Assembly: GCA_034008185.1 (NCBI GenBank)
Contig: CM067082.1
Span: forward strand, 84,753,684 to 84,817,683
Length of the DNA stretch: 64,000 bases
Direction of reading: 5' to 3'
Source: Gorsachius magnificus
Taxonomy: Eukaryota > Chordata > Aves > Pelecaniformes > Ardeidae
Below the pieces are notes generated by a model that was not told the DNA's origin, searched no databases, and saw nothing but the letters and a program-made list of their open reading frames with translations. The position numbers were made by a program, and so were the translations under genes. This document shows, piece by piece, positions 1 through 12,400 of this stretch; position 1 is the stretch's first letter; every line of letters starts with the position of its first letter.

Positions 1-3000
1 CAAGATAATTTTACTTTGTTTCATTGTGATTTTTTTCACAGAGGAAGGGATGTTTCCCTTAGTGCTGTATCAATAAGCAGGAATGACATGCAGATAGCTG
101 ACTCAGTGTTGGAAAGTCTGAGTGTGTTTTATGAAATCAAGAAAGTGACATGGAAGTTCACTGTTTTTCTTCTCTTCTGTGAAGAAAGCAGTGACTGTAT
201 GTGTGTGTTTGTGTGGGGAGCACAAAGAAAGCAGGGGGTTTTGTGAACAGCTCTAGCTTCCTTGCGGTAGAGATTCATTAATGCTCACAATAAAGGTGTC
301 GTTTGAACATTGCTATTCTCCCATCTTGTTGCCTGGAATGCAAAAAAACCCCAACCCCCCAAAACAAACAAAAAAACCCCACTAAAACCCTCACGTGCAT
401 ACTATATAAAGTCTACAGTGCATGTCTATGTGTCCAGAATATTAGATACATATCGGGTAGAAGGAAAAAAGCATTTGCTGAAATTTGTCAGTGCAGTCTT
501 CAGCGCTCTGTATTTATGCCTTGTCATGCACCAAGCACAGATTCCTCGCAGAGCGCTTTCCCTTTGACAAAATTGTGTGACATTTAAAATGGAAAAGCAA
601 AAATCTAGTTCTGTGACATTTTCCTACCTACACTAATATGAGGCAAATCCACCTATAATATATAATTGCTGTTTCGTTCGGTAAATGGTGGCTGAAATCT
701 GCATGCAGATAACGCAGACTGTCTTTTTCAAGTTGGATCTGTAGAGGAACTTGTGCCAGGCACTTCAGAGTGGTATTAAGTTTGGCTCTGCTGTGAAAAG
801 AATTGGCCGCTCTTCCTCCCGATACTTTGCAAGTCATGATGGGTGGGAGGCAGGGAAGCAGGAATACAAGGACTTAAAAAGAGTAAATAATATTATGCAA
901 AGTAGTTTAGGATCAAAGCTTTGTTTCTTGTCTGACCATTGAAAAGCTTCCATAATCCATGAGTAACAGGGCCTGCTTTGAAAAATGACTTAAAAACTTT
1001 AGTCGAATTTTACATTTTTGCAGACTCTAGGTGCATATTTTGAGACACAGTTGGTAGTGTCAGCTTGATTACAGACTCTTAAGAATAAGGATGTTTTCCA
1101 CAGCATCTGAATGTGTGTTACGAGTGTGCCAAATTATTGGACTGAAATGGTATGGGATAGTAGAGGCATGATCTGATGTTATAGGTAGAACTATAAATGT
1201 TTGGAGTTTTTGCTAAATTGCTAAACTTAATTGCTAAACAAGCAATTAAATATATATTTATAAAAACAAATGGTGTGCTGCAATGAATTTCATGAAGAAC
1301 TGTATCTTAAGAGGTTAATCAAATTCCATTATGTGGTGTTTTTGTCAGGCACTATGAAAGACAACTGTTGGATAACTAGAGCTTTATTTTGACATAAAAA
1401 AATTGGCACACAGTAGATGAATCATCTATTTTGGAAGCAGTTAGTCAATATAGGACCTGACTCTCTATCCATGGGCTTTACTATTTAGGTTTAGATTATT
1501 CATCAGTAATCAAGAGATAAAGATTGTTAATGTAGAAACGATTTGGAGGGGTGAGGAGGGAAGAAATTTTACAGTAATTTTTTATTTCTTTAAAATATTT
1601 TTTATTTCTTTAAAAAGAAAGACCTGTTTTGCATGAGGTATTAAATTTCACTAAGACACTAATAAGTAATTTGATATATTTCAATTTCTGTGTAAAACAG
1701 AAAAAGTGCCGATAGAAAAAAGTAAAATCATTTACTTGAATTGAGGATTTCTACAGCAAATTAATTCATAAAGAAATGAAGGCATGTAGTTTTAAACTAA
1801 AGATGGAAATCGCTGTGCTATTCCTGCAGTTGTCAGTTACCTTTTAAAAACATTTTTATTGAATTAAAAAAAAATGGTTTTTTAATATAACTTTAATTCC
1901 CAGATATAGTGCATTGTTTCTTTGCTGTTAAAAGAATGGACAAGAAACGCATGAATTCAAACAAAGCAAATGTTACTTACTTAGAAGGATTTACAAAGCA
2001 AGCATTTATTATAACCTCAAGAGAAAAATCATACTTTATCAGTGGTCTGTATTTAAATGTCCAGCTAGTTGTTTTCATTGTGTATTTCTCCTTAATGGAT
2101 TAAAGTATTCTGTGCTAAATAGTATGCAGTAGAAATAGCTATCCTGACAAAACTTTTTTTACATCAAGGCTTCAAAATTTCAACAAAGTTTAAACATTAT
2201 TTAGATATAACAATTATTTTACAAAGACTACTTTTAACATGAGCAGGCCACCCACAGTGTTGACTAGAGAAAATGGCATGCAAGCCACCCAGCGAGACTG
2301 ATGTAATTTTTTTCGTCTTTGCTTAAAGTATAGTCACTAGACCAGATAATGTAGAAACTTCTACACACAATGATCAAAAAGGCTAAAACAGTTCCACTTT
2401 TTTTTTGGTTAATTAAAAATAAGTCATGAGTTGAAAAATGCAGATATTCACATGCAATGTAAATCTTCCCTACTATAAATGAAATTCTATATTCTGTGTT
2501 AGAAAATTGTCCTTATTACGAAATAGAATTCTTTTTAGCCTGGATACAAAAGGTTTTAAGGCTGTATTAATTGAAGAATATTCACAGATAGCATAGAAAC
2601 TTAATTGCATGAAACTGTTGACCAAGGCTTGATCCTGTGTGCAGTGAAGCCAGTAAGACTTTTAATGCAGTGTGAAGACAGCTTGTATTCATTCTGTTAC
2701 AGTGACCAGCTAGTTAGACTTTTTTCAGTCATGTCGTTGTCTTTGACTTAATCATTGGTACCTTTAAGTGACTCACTTAACTATCAAATATTGTTAATAA
2801 CTTCTAAGACTTAATTTGAAAACACAATAGAATTGTTTGCAAAACCCAGTGATAACTCTTAAAGCTATGACATTAATGTAATTAAATTATACTTTTCTAA
2901 AAGAAAACTTTCTATGACTTTTTCCATATCCTGAGATGCATAATTTAGTTGTAAAATGTAGATCTGGAGCCAAAGCAAACTATAAAATATCTGCAGCAAA

Positions 3001-3267
3001 GTTAAGCATTTGAAATAGGAAGGAGTGATTGTTATTAATTGCACAGAGGTCTTACCACATTGAAATGCTAAGTGGTTCACTTTGAAATAGTATTTCACCA
3101 GTTGTAAAATGTTAACACAGTTGAACAAAAAAGTATAAAAATTGAGCAATAATTACTCATTTGCTCTAAAAAAAACTTGAATGACTCGTTAAAATGAGGA
3201 AAATCAGTATGTCATTTGAACTGATTACTTACTTTACTTTTTCTTATTTTTCTCCTTTTTAAAATAG
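1..3267 (+). other. EXOC2: EXOC2 intron, 3' part (upstream end outside window)
   Basis: AT-rich intronic sequence. I see no exon of EXOC2 here: the expected upstream peptide ending in KLENVLNR was not found. Contents are an A/C-only low-complexity stretch at 341-390, scattered A- and T-rich runs and no recognisable retroelement. The intron ends in ttttaaaatag directly before the 3268 exon. Confidence 0.85.
341..390. repeat. A/C-only low-complexity tract
   Basis: About 50 bases made almost entirely of A and C in runs (aaaaaaacccc, aacccccc, aaacaaacaaaaaaacccc). One of several strand-asymmetric tracts in this window. No retroelement body is recognisable next to it. Confidence 0.8.
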
Positions 3268-3413
3268 GAGCCAGTAACACAGCAGATACCTTATTCCAAG
3301 AAGTGCTGGGTCGCAAGGACAAAGCTGATTCAACGAGAAACGCGCTTAATGTTCTTCAGCGTTTTAAATTTCTTTTCAACCTTCCCTTGAATATTGAAAG
3401 AAATATCCAGAAG
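3268..3413 (+). CDS. EXOC2: EXOC2 coding exon A (about residues 248-296)
   Basis: 146 nt. The acceptor is ttttaaaatag|GA and the donor is AAG|gtataa. The exon enters with two bases completing an Arg codon and leaves in phase 0. It encodes [20 protein letters not shown], then [19 protein letters not shown] and NIERNIQK. This is a helical part of the Sec5 domain that is almost unchanged among vertebrates. Confidence 0.97.
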
Positions 3414-6400
3414 GTATAATCAGTAAAAATACTTTTCCATTTGCTGAAATTAGTCTGTTACCTTTTTCTTGACAAATATAAATGTTTGTTGTTTGTGTGT
3501 GTTTATTTTGTTTTTGTTTTTTTTTTTTAAAGGGCGATTATGATGTGGTTATTAATGACTACGAAAAAGCGAAGTCGCTCTTTGGAAAGACAGAGGTTCA
3601 AGTATTCAAAAAATGTAAGATACGGGTCTGTCGCTTTTTTTTTAATTTAAAGGCTAAAAGCACATGGTAGTCTAAAGAGCTTTATATTTATATGAATTTT
3701 AATCCATAAAAAATATGGATTTATAGGAATAAATTAAGCAATATTTCTGGCAGGTTTTCTAAGTGAGTAATATACTACAAAATGTGAAATCACAGCCAGT
3801 TCTATTTATTTATTAAGGCTTGGTATTACTGGACATAAAAAAAAGTTACAGTAAATAAAATGTGACTTCAGGTATCTCTCACTGACATATTGTTGGAAAG
3901 AATTCAAAGTCCAGTCTTCTGTTTTTGTGGAACTGTCTTATACAAAATTTTCAGATGTGGCTTGTTATAAAATGAGTTCTGTTGATTTCCATATTAACTC
4001 CAGAAGTGTCTCATGTCCTAGGAAAAAAACGTAATTTTCAGTTCATAGCACTGCTGAAGGCGCACATTGGATTTATTTCCTCTCCCTATTCCTAGATTAT
4101 GCTGAAGTTGAAACCAGAATTGAAGCTTTAAGAGAACTTCTGTTAGATAAGCTGCTTGAGACTCCGTCAACATTGCATGATCAGAAACGTTATATAAGGT
4201 AATCATTTGACTAGTGTCCTCATCAGACATAGTGTTAGATGGGTATTTAAATGTTTCCTAAATAGGGTAGTGACTATTTTTACTATGGCTTAAATACTAA
4301 TTTTAAAGCTGTAAATTGAGTATTTTGAGATTTTCAGATTACATAAATAATGGCAGTGGATTGGTTCTTGATTGTTTAATGAATGACTGAAAAACAGTTC
4401 TTGAATGAGAACAATTTAACAAAGGATAATTGAGATTAAATTAAATCTTTTAAAATCTTTAAGGCATGTTTAGATTCTGTTGATTCCTCTAAACCATCAT
4501 ATTGCAAGCTATGTCTGAAATGTTCACTCACAGGTTGCAGATCTCAAAATAGATTCCTTATTAACTTGTCTTACACTTCAGCTTGACTTGGTGTTGAAAT
4601 GGAATCATCCTGAGTCAGATAATAGGGAGGGTTTAATCCAGACTGTCACTTAAATTTGGTTTTGGCTCTTTTATTACTCAGTCTAAATAATGTAGTTCCT
4701 TTATATTTCATGAATATGAACCAGTTTACCAGTTTTCATTGAAATTCCTAGATATGGGGGTTGGACTAGATGATCTCTAGGGGTCCCTTCCAACCCAAAA
4801 CATTCTATGATTCTATGATATTTCTGTCATTCACAAAGCTGATTTCGAAGTCTGTTGTGTGCATACTGACATGAGTTGGTTAGACCTTCTTCTACTGGTA
4901 GACCTTAACCTGCTTTACAGTCCTTGGAGCCAAACTTGACAGTGCTCTGGAACATTTGATGGCTTTACTTAGAAAGCTTTTGAGTTTTGGACATTACTAG
5001 GGCTCCTAGTGTGGCTTGACATTCTCAGTGCTTTTTTCAGTTATCTTAAAAGATGTAGACCAAATGCATTGTGCAAGAAGCATTCTTAAAATTCTGACAC
5101 CTGTGTGAGATATTGAACGTTTTGTATGCACACCAGGCCCAGTCGCACAGGACAAAGTGTGGTATCGGTGTCTTGGGACCCTTTACACTACGTTAGTTTG
5201 AGGACAGTGGCCAGTGTACGTTTATGTAGGGTGCTTCTCATTCTCCTGGGTGCTATATAAATATTGCCTATTTATTGGCATTACGTTTTAAGGTGAGTAG
5301 TTAAGCTTTTTGTGTTTCTGAAGAAGGTGCTATTTCTATGTCAGTCTTGAAAACCTTAAAGAGCAGCTTTTTTATCTAAGCCAAGTCTTACCACCTCTTC
5401 TAAGGATTCTTTAGAAGCATCAGAGTTGTATATGTGCTATGTGTGTTTGAATCTGGGTTTGTGGGGGTTTGTTTCTTTTGGGGGGGGTGGGATGGTTGGG
5501 TTTTTGTGTGTGGTGGTTGGTTTTTTTTCCTTTAGCCCCTTACCTTGCAGTATTGAATCTTCAAAAATATCCCAGCCTACATTAAAGCAGATTTTGTTAA
5601 TGTAACTACCGAATGCATTCCACATGTAGAACAGTATAATGAAGGAGACCAGGGAGTGGACGAATGTGGAATAATTTAGTTCTAATGAATTAACAGAATC
5701 CCAGCATACAAAGCGATTAAATTTGTTTTGCTATTCTAGATACGCTAATGTATATGAGAGTAAATTTTCTGGACGCAAGGTGTGAAGAAAGCTTTCTTCA
5801 GAGCACTTCAACTAAGAGGAGATAAATTTTACAATTCAGATTTTATTTGTATAAAACCTGCTATTTTTATGAGGTTTTTTTTCTTCCTTGATATGTATGT
5901 TTTGTATGTCTTCAATGTCTAAGGCTGAGTAAGACCTGAAATAATGTGATTTTCCCCCTCAGATATTCAATGTTTATAATTAGGCTTCAATTCATATTTT
6001 CCTCTTATTTTATTATGGTATTTACACTAATAATTATTTTATACTGTTCAGAAACAGTTTACCATATCACTTAACAGCCAAATAAATGTATTTTTTCCAG
6101 GACCAGTGGTAATTTCTTTAGTCTTTGCCTAGACACAAAATAAAAGTCCCCCTTAACACTGAGGAAGGACTTGAGCTCAAAAGTTATAAATACCATCCTG
6201 TCAAAATGGTTGGTTGTGCAATGTTCTCATCCATCCAACCAATCCTACTTTGACAATTTATTTTTTTGTTCAAGTACTGCAGACAGTTCTTAAAGAAGAC
6301 AGAATTTTGCAACACAGAACTAGCTAACATTAGGTATTATTGGAGTAATGCAGCTTTTGTGAAGGAGTTGAGCATCCCCTGTACTGCTTAAGATGGTAAA

Positions 6401-9400
6401 TCAATGTACTTCACCTTGAGCATCTTGAATTTTTGAATCTGTCTTAGTCTCATTAACGCAGAATGTAATGGAGTATGTTAAATAGAACAGCCACTGCTTT
6501 TTGAAAATACTCTTTTGAAAGTACTGTTGTCAGATACTCTTGAATGCCACATGTTAGACTATATTACTGTGTTCTCTTGGAAATCACAGCAGCGGGCTTC
6601 TAATACTCCTCTCTCCCCAAAGACAGAGGGTGTTTTGCTTTTGTGTATTATAAGCCCCATTCCTTTTCATCATCTCCCCTCCCCCCCCTTTTTTTTCTTT
6701 GCAGACTGTGTGTGCACATCCTAATGCAGAAAAAAAAGAAAAATTAAAATTAAAAAAACCCCCAACAAACCAAAACCAAAACAACCAGGAGCTTGGTTTA
6801 CATTTGTTTGTGCATGCTGTGCTAAAATTAATGAGCTGCCAAAAATTAATTCCTTCTGTACATACTTGTTAGGGTTACATGATGATAAAATCAGGACATA
6901 TAAAGTGGGAAGAAAAATACCATATTTTATGTGCTTGAGATGTCATCACTGATTCCAAGTGAAATATGAAGTACTGAACTGCAACCTTGGCAGATAAAGA
7001 GCTTGGTTTCCCAAGTACTTTACTAGAGGCATAACTGAAAATACATATTAATGTGATATTAAATATATATGGTTTTGTTTATTCTACAAGATTTTTTGAT
7101 GGAAATTTACTTCACTAAATGAGGAGAATGCAAAGTTTGTGTTTGCATTGGGTATGAGAGTATCTTAACAACTATTCTTGGATTTTAAAATCATGTACAA
7201 GAAAAAAAATTATTTCTTACTACATCTTTGGTCTGTTTTAATGAGGCCTTCAGTGTGTCAAGTCAGAGCTGTGATTTTTGGACTGGATTTTACAGATATC
7301 TTTCTGATCTTCATGCGCCTGGGGACCCTGCTTGGCAGTGCATTGGTGCTCAACATCAGTGGATTCTGCAGCTCATGCACAACTGTAAGGAGAGCTATGT
7401 TAAAGAACAGAAAGGCAAGGATATATTTTTGGTTTTCTTATATATATATATATATTTGACACTTTGGAATTTGGCATTGCTTTTTATTTGACAAGTTTTA
7501 GTGTACAAATGATACTTGGCGGGGTTTTTCCCATCAATTTTGATAGCTTTTTACAAAGTTGAATACTGACGTGTTTTTTTTTCTTTATTCTATTATAAAA
7601 ACAAAACAGCAGTTGGAGTTTTCTTTTTGTTTAACTTATAACTTTTAAGCTCGTTACATGGGAAAAGCATTACATTTCAGTCATTTATCTGAAGTTTACT
7701 GTCTTCTCAAAATACTACTTTAAGGTCATGTGAAGTTTGGATTGTTGTCTGAATCTGCCGGTTAGATTTCTTTGTCACAAGATACGCCGTTAGTACATGG
7801 ATAAGCAGGGCATTGGGGCATAGTGGAATAATGTGTAATTTCTTGATATGCAGTGAATGATAATACGGTGTTCTCTTGTTCTTTGTTCGTGTGCAGTTTC
7901 AAAATTCAGATTATAGTGTTCAGGCCCAGACCTGTGAGTTGGACAAATCAGATATTTAGACAATGTTATATTAAGACTAATGTGAATAGTTAGTTTTATT
8001 CTGTCTCTGACTTTGCCAGTGTTGTTCCTCAAAGAAATGCATGCTCATAGGTATTGTTTTCACCTGTGGTAGTAACTTAGCTGCCAGTTAACATGATCTA
8101 TCACATTAGTGTGTTTTCAAAAGGGGGAATAGGTGGGAGGCTATTGGCCTGGCATTTCTAGTAGTAAAATCTGAAAACTGGATTTTTAGATTAGAAAAAG
8201 ACAAGTAGTGCCTTGTTTCTCAGGAAATCTTATCGAGCTTTCTGTTATTTCTGAAATGAGTAGGCATATTGGAATCTGGCCTCTCTTGGCTTATAGGTAA
8301 CTCCCATGTTTAGTGTTAGTGCATATATATCCAAAACCAAATAATGTGTTCTCTTCTGAGAAACCACAGAAATTTTACCGAGTTGGAACTGCTGCAGAAA
8401 TGTGTTGTAAAATTGCTGCAGGAGGCTTAAACTCTCTGTAGCAGAGGTTACGAATAGAGTTCACAGGGCACATCGCATATGACAGTGAGATCAGTAAGTT
8501 TTAGCATAAGGCATGCACAGACCATCTTTGTTCCACAACATGGTGTGGAGTGCCGTGAGACCAGCTGGAACACCAGGTTGGTTTCTTGCCCTTTTGGTCA
8601 AAATTCAGAACACTTCCAAAACCTCCCCAACTTCCCTCCTAGTCAAAATCCTGAGACAACCACCACCCCAACATACAGCTATGAGGAGCAAAACTCACTT
8701 GTAAAAACAGCCACTGTTAACAATTCTAAGATTTCTTTTTCTCTACTCACTTGCAAAATGTTATGTAGCCATCTGTCGGCTTCCTAGCAAGAAAAATAGG
8801 GCTGCAAAGATATGAAGTGCTCAAGATTTTTTTGTTTTAGTAGTCTATATAATTCTGATCTGCAGGCTCCACTAAATGAATGGCAAATGAAAGTGTCTAA
8901 ATTCCTAGGCCTGTCTTGAAAATCTCAACCTGTTTGGTGTTTTTCTTGCAAAAAATCTGCTTACCTCAGCCTTAATATCAAAGGGGCTATTATGTTAGCA
9001 GCTTTGTTTGGCTCACAGAAGAGGGAATTTAAATAACTTGAATGCCCAGTAAATGCGTGTATGAATAGTTAATACTTAGTGCATATATGAAACAAATGCT
9101 AATATATTACCACTTTTATTAAATAGCTCATCAAATTTCAGTAGTTTTCTTTCAGTCTTTTATGTGGTCCTTCCTAATATAGTTTTTGTACAGATTGTGA
9201 AATACTCAAGAATTGATCCTAGTTGATGGAATTTCTCACTTGGTATCTAGTAGGACAAAGGAAGATTGCTAAACATGGTTTTTCCTTGCCGTAGATCTTT
9301 AATTTTGGCATATATCAGACAGGAGAAAGATAAAAGAAAACTTGGAAGAACTGGTATTAACTGCCAAGTAGAGCAATACTGATTGTGATCAGAGACATGG

Positions 9401-12400
9401 AATGTATTTTAATCTACTTTAATAGATGTATGCTTTTCACACAGGAAAAGTGTGGGCTTTTTCTCGTAGATATCAAATTGGTTACGCATGACTTTGAGGA
9501 ATCCAGTCAACTTAAATAAGTCGTAAATGTGGTTTATATGTTCATAAATTCACAGGCTATTTTTAGGAGAAAATATTAATAAATTTTCAAACATTGAAGT
9601 CCTCCACTTAAAACATGCTTCCAAAAAAGATTATTTTATATATCAAGCATTTGGAGAAAAAGGTGGGTCATAACGTTGATACTCTAATGAAAAGGGCATT
9701 AAATCTTTTTCTAGGTTTCCCTTTTCAACAGGGATAACAGCCATTGTTTCTGGCAGATGGTAGTCTTCATATTGCAGATGCTGGAATAAGCAGACGGCAA
9801 TTACAGTTCCACCTGGAACATACCAACAATTTCTGGCTATTCTTAGCTTAGTTCTTCTGCTGACTGTGAATGTGTGGGTTCAAACAGAGTGAGTCAAAGC
9901 TTTTTAGCATAGTAAACTGAGCAGATTGTATCTATTTTTGCAAGCGTGCACAATTTTTCAAGTTTCAACTGAGGTTTTTGTGTCAAAGCATTTTGCTGCT
10001 ATTTGATTAGTTTTCAATGCAAAGCTGTGCCCTGAGTCGTTACACACGAATTTTACTACCCAAAATGGGTTTGCAATTAGACGAAAGCCTTTGCTTTTCT
10101 TACCTGGAAATGTCTTTGTTGAAAACTCTATTAGACATTCTGAACAGGACTTTTGTAGCTGATTGTGAGACAGCAAATATTCTCAAAGAACTTATTTGCT
10201 GGATGTGATGTATTCAGGAAGGGAAGGCTAACATAGCTTGTTTAGCAAATAATTGCAAAAACTCAAACCTAAATGAATTCTAAGGACAACTTGCTTCAAA
10301 TTCAGGCGCTGGTATGACAAGCCAACACTGTACTCTCAGTGGGACAAAATTGTTCCAGGTGTCTCCATACTACTAGGAGGTTGACCCTTAGTCATTACAA
10401 CTGAAATAATTTACTTATCTAGAAATAGCATCTTTTCCTATCTTTTTAAAGACATTTAGTGACGTATCATCTCATTCAGGCCACTAGTAATGGCAGTTAG
10501 GACAAATCCCCAGTGTTGATAGAAGTAAATCTGCTTTTCTACGTCCTCTGTAGGTTCCTTATCTTTGCCTGATGATTGCTCTCTTGTTAATAACTGTACT
10601 TTCTAGGCTCTCCTAAGCGTAGTTGAAGAGTGGAGTGAGCTAATATACATGCTGGGGTGGTTGAAGGTGCTATCAGAAAATTGCTTATTAGATATGTATT
10701 TAAATATGTGTTTATTTCAGTTTTATACCTAAGTATGTATTTTTGATCTAAATGTGAATCCTTCACTCTCCGTAGTATTATCACATGAAAAACTTAAAAA
10801 AGGCTCTGTGCTTGGGTATTACTAGGAGAAATCCTATGTGTTTCAAATGCTGTCTGTTTTCAGTAAATCCAACTTGTGTTACTATTATTTCCAAAAACTG
10901 AAAGGTATATCGAGCTGTGCTAAGCTTTATCAGATATTTTGGCAGTGTGGCTTAAAGGCTGACAGCTACAAACAACAAATTATTCAACTGGATGTTTCCT
11001 TTGATTTTAATTAACAATGATTAATCATAAAAGATGCAGGAATCAGATCGTTAGCTGATTGGTTGTGTTTATTTCAACAAGTACAAGTAGGATGGGGAAT
11101 TTTCTCAAGTCCTGTATATGAAGTACTTTACAGCAGCATTTCGGAGTGTTTCCCTTGAGGAATATCCTTGTATGTGTATTAATGTACTGTTTCCCCTCAA
11201 TCTTAAACAGACTGTTGTTACCCATCATTGCCTTTAGCCTATCTATCTCTTGCTCTGTATACCCATAGGAGACCTTCCTCATTTGTGAGGTTAAAAAAAA
11301 ATGCAGGCAGATGATGTATATATTACGAGAAACTGTTGGAATCCAAGCCCACATGTTTTAAGGAGTGAGTGAATATGCATATATGATAGCAGATCAAAAT
11401 TTCTCCTGCTCTGAAGTATGAGCAGCTGGGACAAAGAGACCAAACAGCACAGCCAAAGTCATAGTAGAAGCATGAGGCAGTACAGGGGATGCCCAAATCA
11501 TAAAGCTCCTGTGCTCATGTCCTTACCTTAAGCAATTCTCCTGCTTCTCTGATGGTCAGATTCTTCCATTAATGGCGCAGCTGTAGATCAGGACCCACAT
11601 GCAACGGGCTGTGGAGCTTTAGCTCTGCTGATGTAGTAATGCTTGTAAATATATGGATTTATTAACTTTTTATGTTTTCTATGTAATGTTTATCTGCCTT
11701 GCTAATGGAATAGGCAGTTGTGCTCTTTTATTGCTTGAGGGTTTTTCAAACTTTTTTTATGATTATGAAGCTATTTCCTGAAGCATTTGATGGATTCCTT
11801 TTATAGATCTGATTGCATCCCACTATTGCTGCCCACTGGAAGGACCTGAAGTAGGTAAAGCTGGTTTGCTGCTGTTACTTAGTATCTAGATATGTCAGAG
11901 AGAAGGAGATGCATGAGACTGAATAGACAAGAAAAAGCATTTTTGAAGGCTGTGAATATAAGGCTTAACATGGAAGAGCACTATGCTCACTCAAAACAGT
12001 ATTTCTTAAATCTCTAGCAAAAGCTGGTTGAATGAGAAATGGAATTGTGCTGCTATTTTATGCCTTGTATTGGTTAAAGTTTGAATTGCTTCCTCTGAAT
12101 TTTGAACTTATGATTTGTAGAAGTCTGGGGACTCTCAAACCTGGTACCTGGATACTAAATGGCTTCCTTCAATTATGGTTTTCATATTTGTAATTTTTAA
12201 CTTTACTTGGCAATTCCCCTATTATTGGGGCATAATTGTAGTTTTTCAGTAGGGTTTATGCTTCCCAGACTTGTTGGAGTACAGGAAACATGGGGGATAT
12301 AATGACGTAAAATGACATGAAAATAAATGTAAATAAATGAAGTTTAGTTTAAAATTTGCCTGGGGCACTGGGCAGATAGCCAAAATGAGTTAAGCAATGG

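Larger units (their letters stand above)
4199..7295 (+). other. EXOC2: EXOC2 intron, 3097 nt
   Basis: Contains a short CR1 3' end (4756-4820), a G/T-rich tract (about 5456-5528) and an A/C-rich tract (6729-6787). No other gene was seen. It ends in ggattttacag. Confidence 0.92.

Noticed and set aside
7178..7491. Two overlapping + strand frames
   Set aside because: They run through exon D. Splice sites and Sec5 similarity limit the coding part to 7296-7414.
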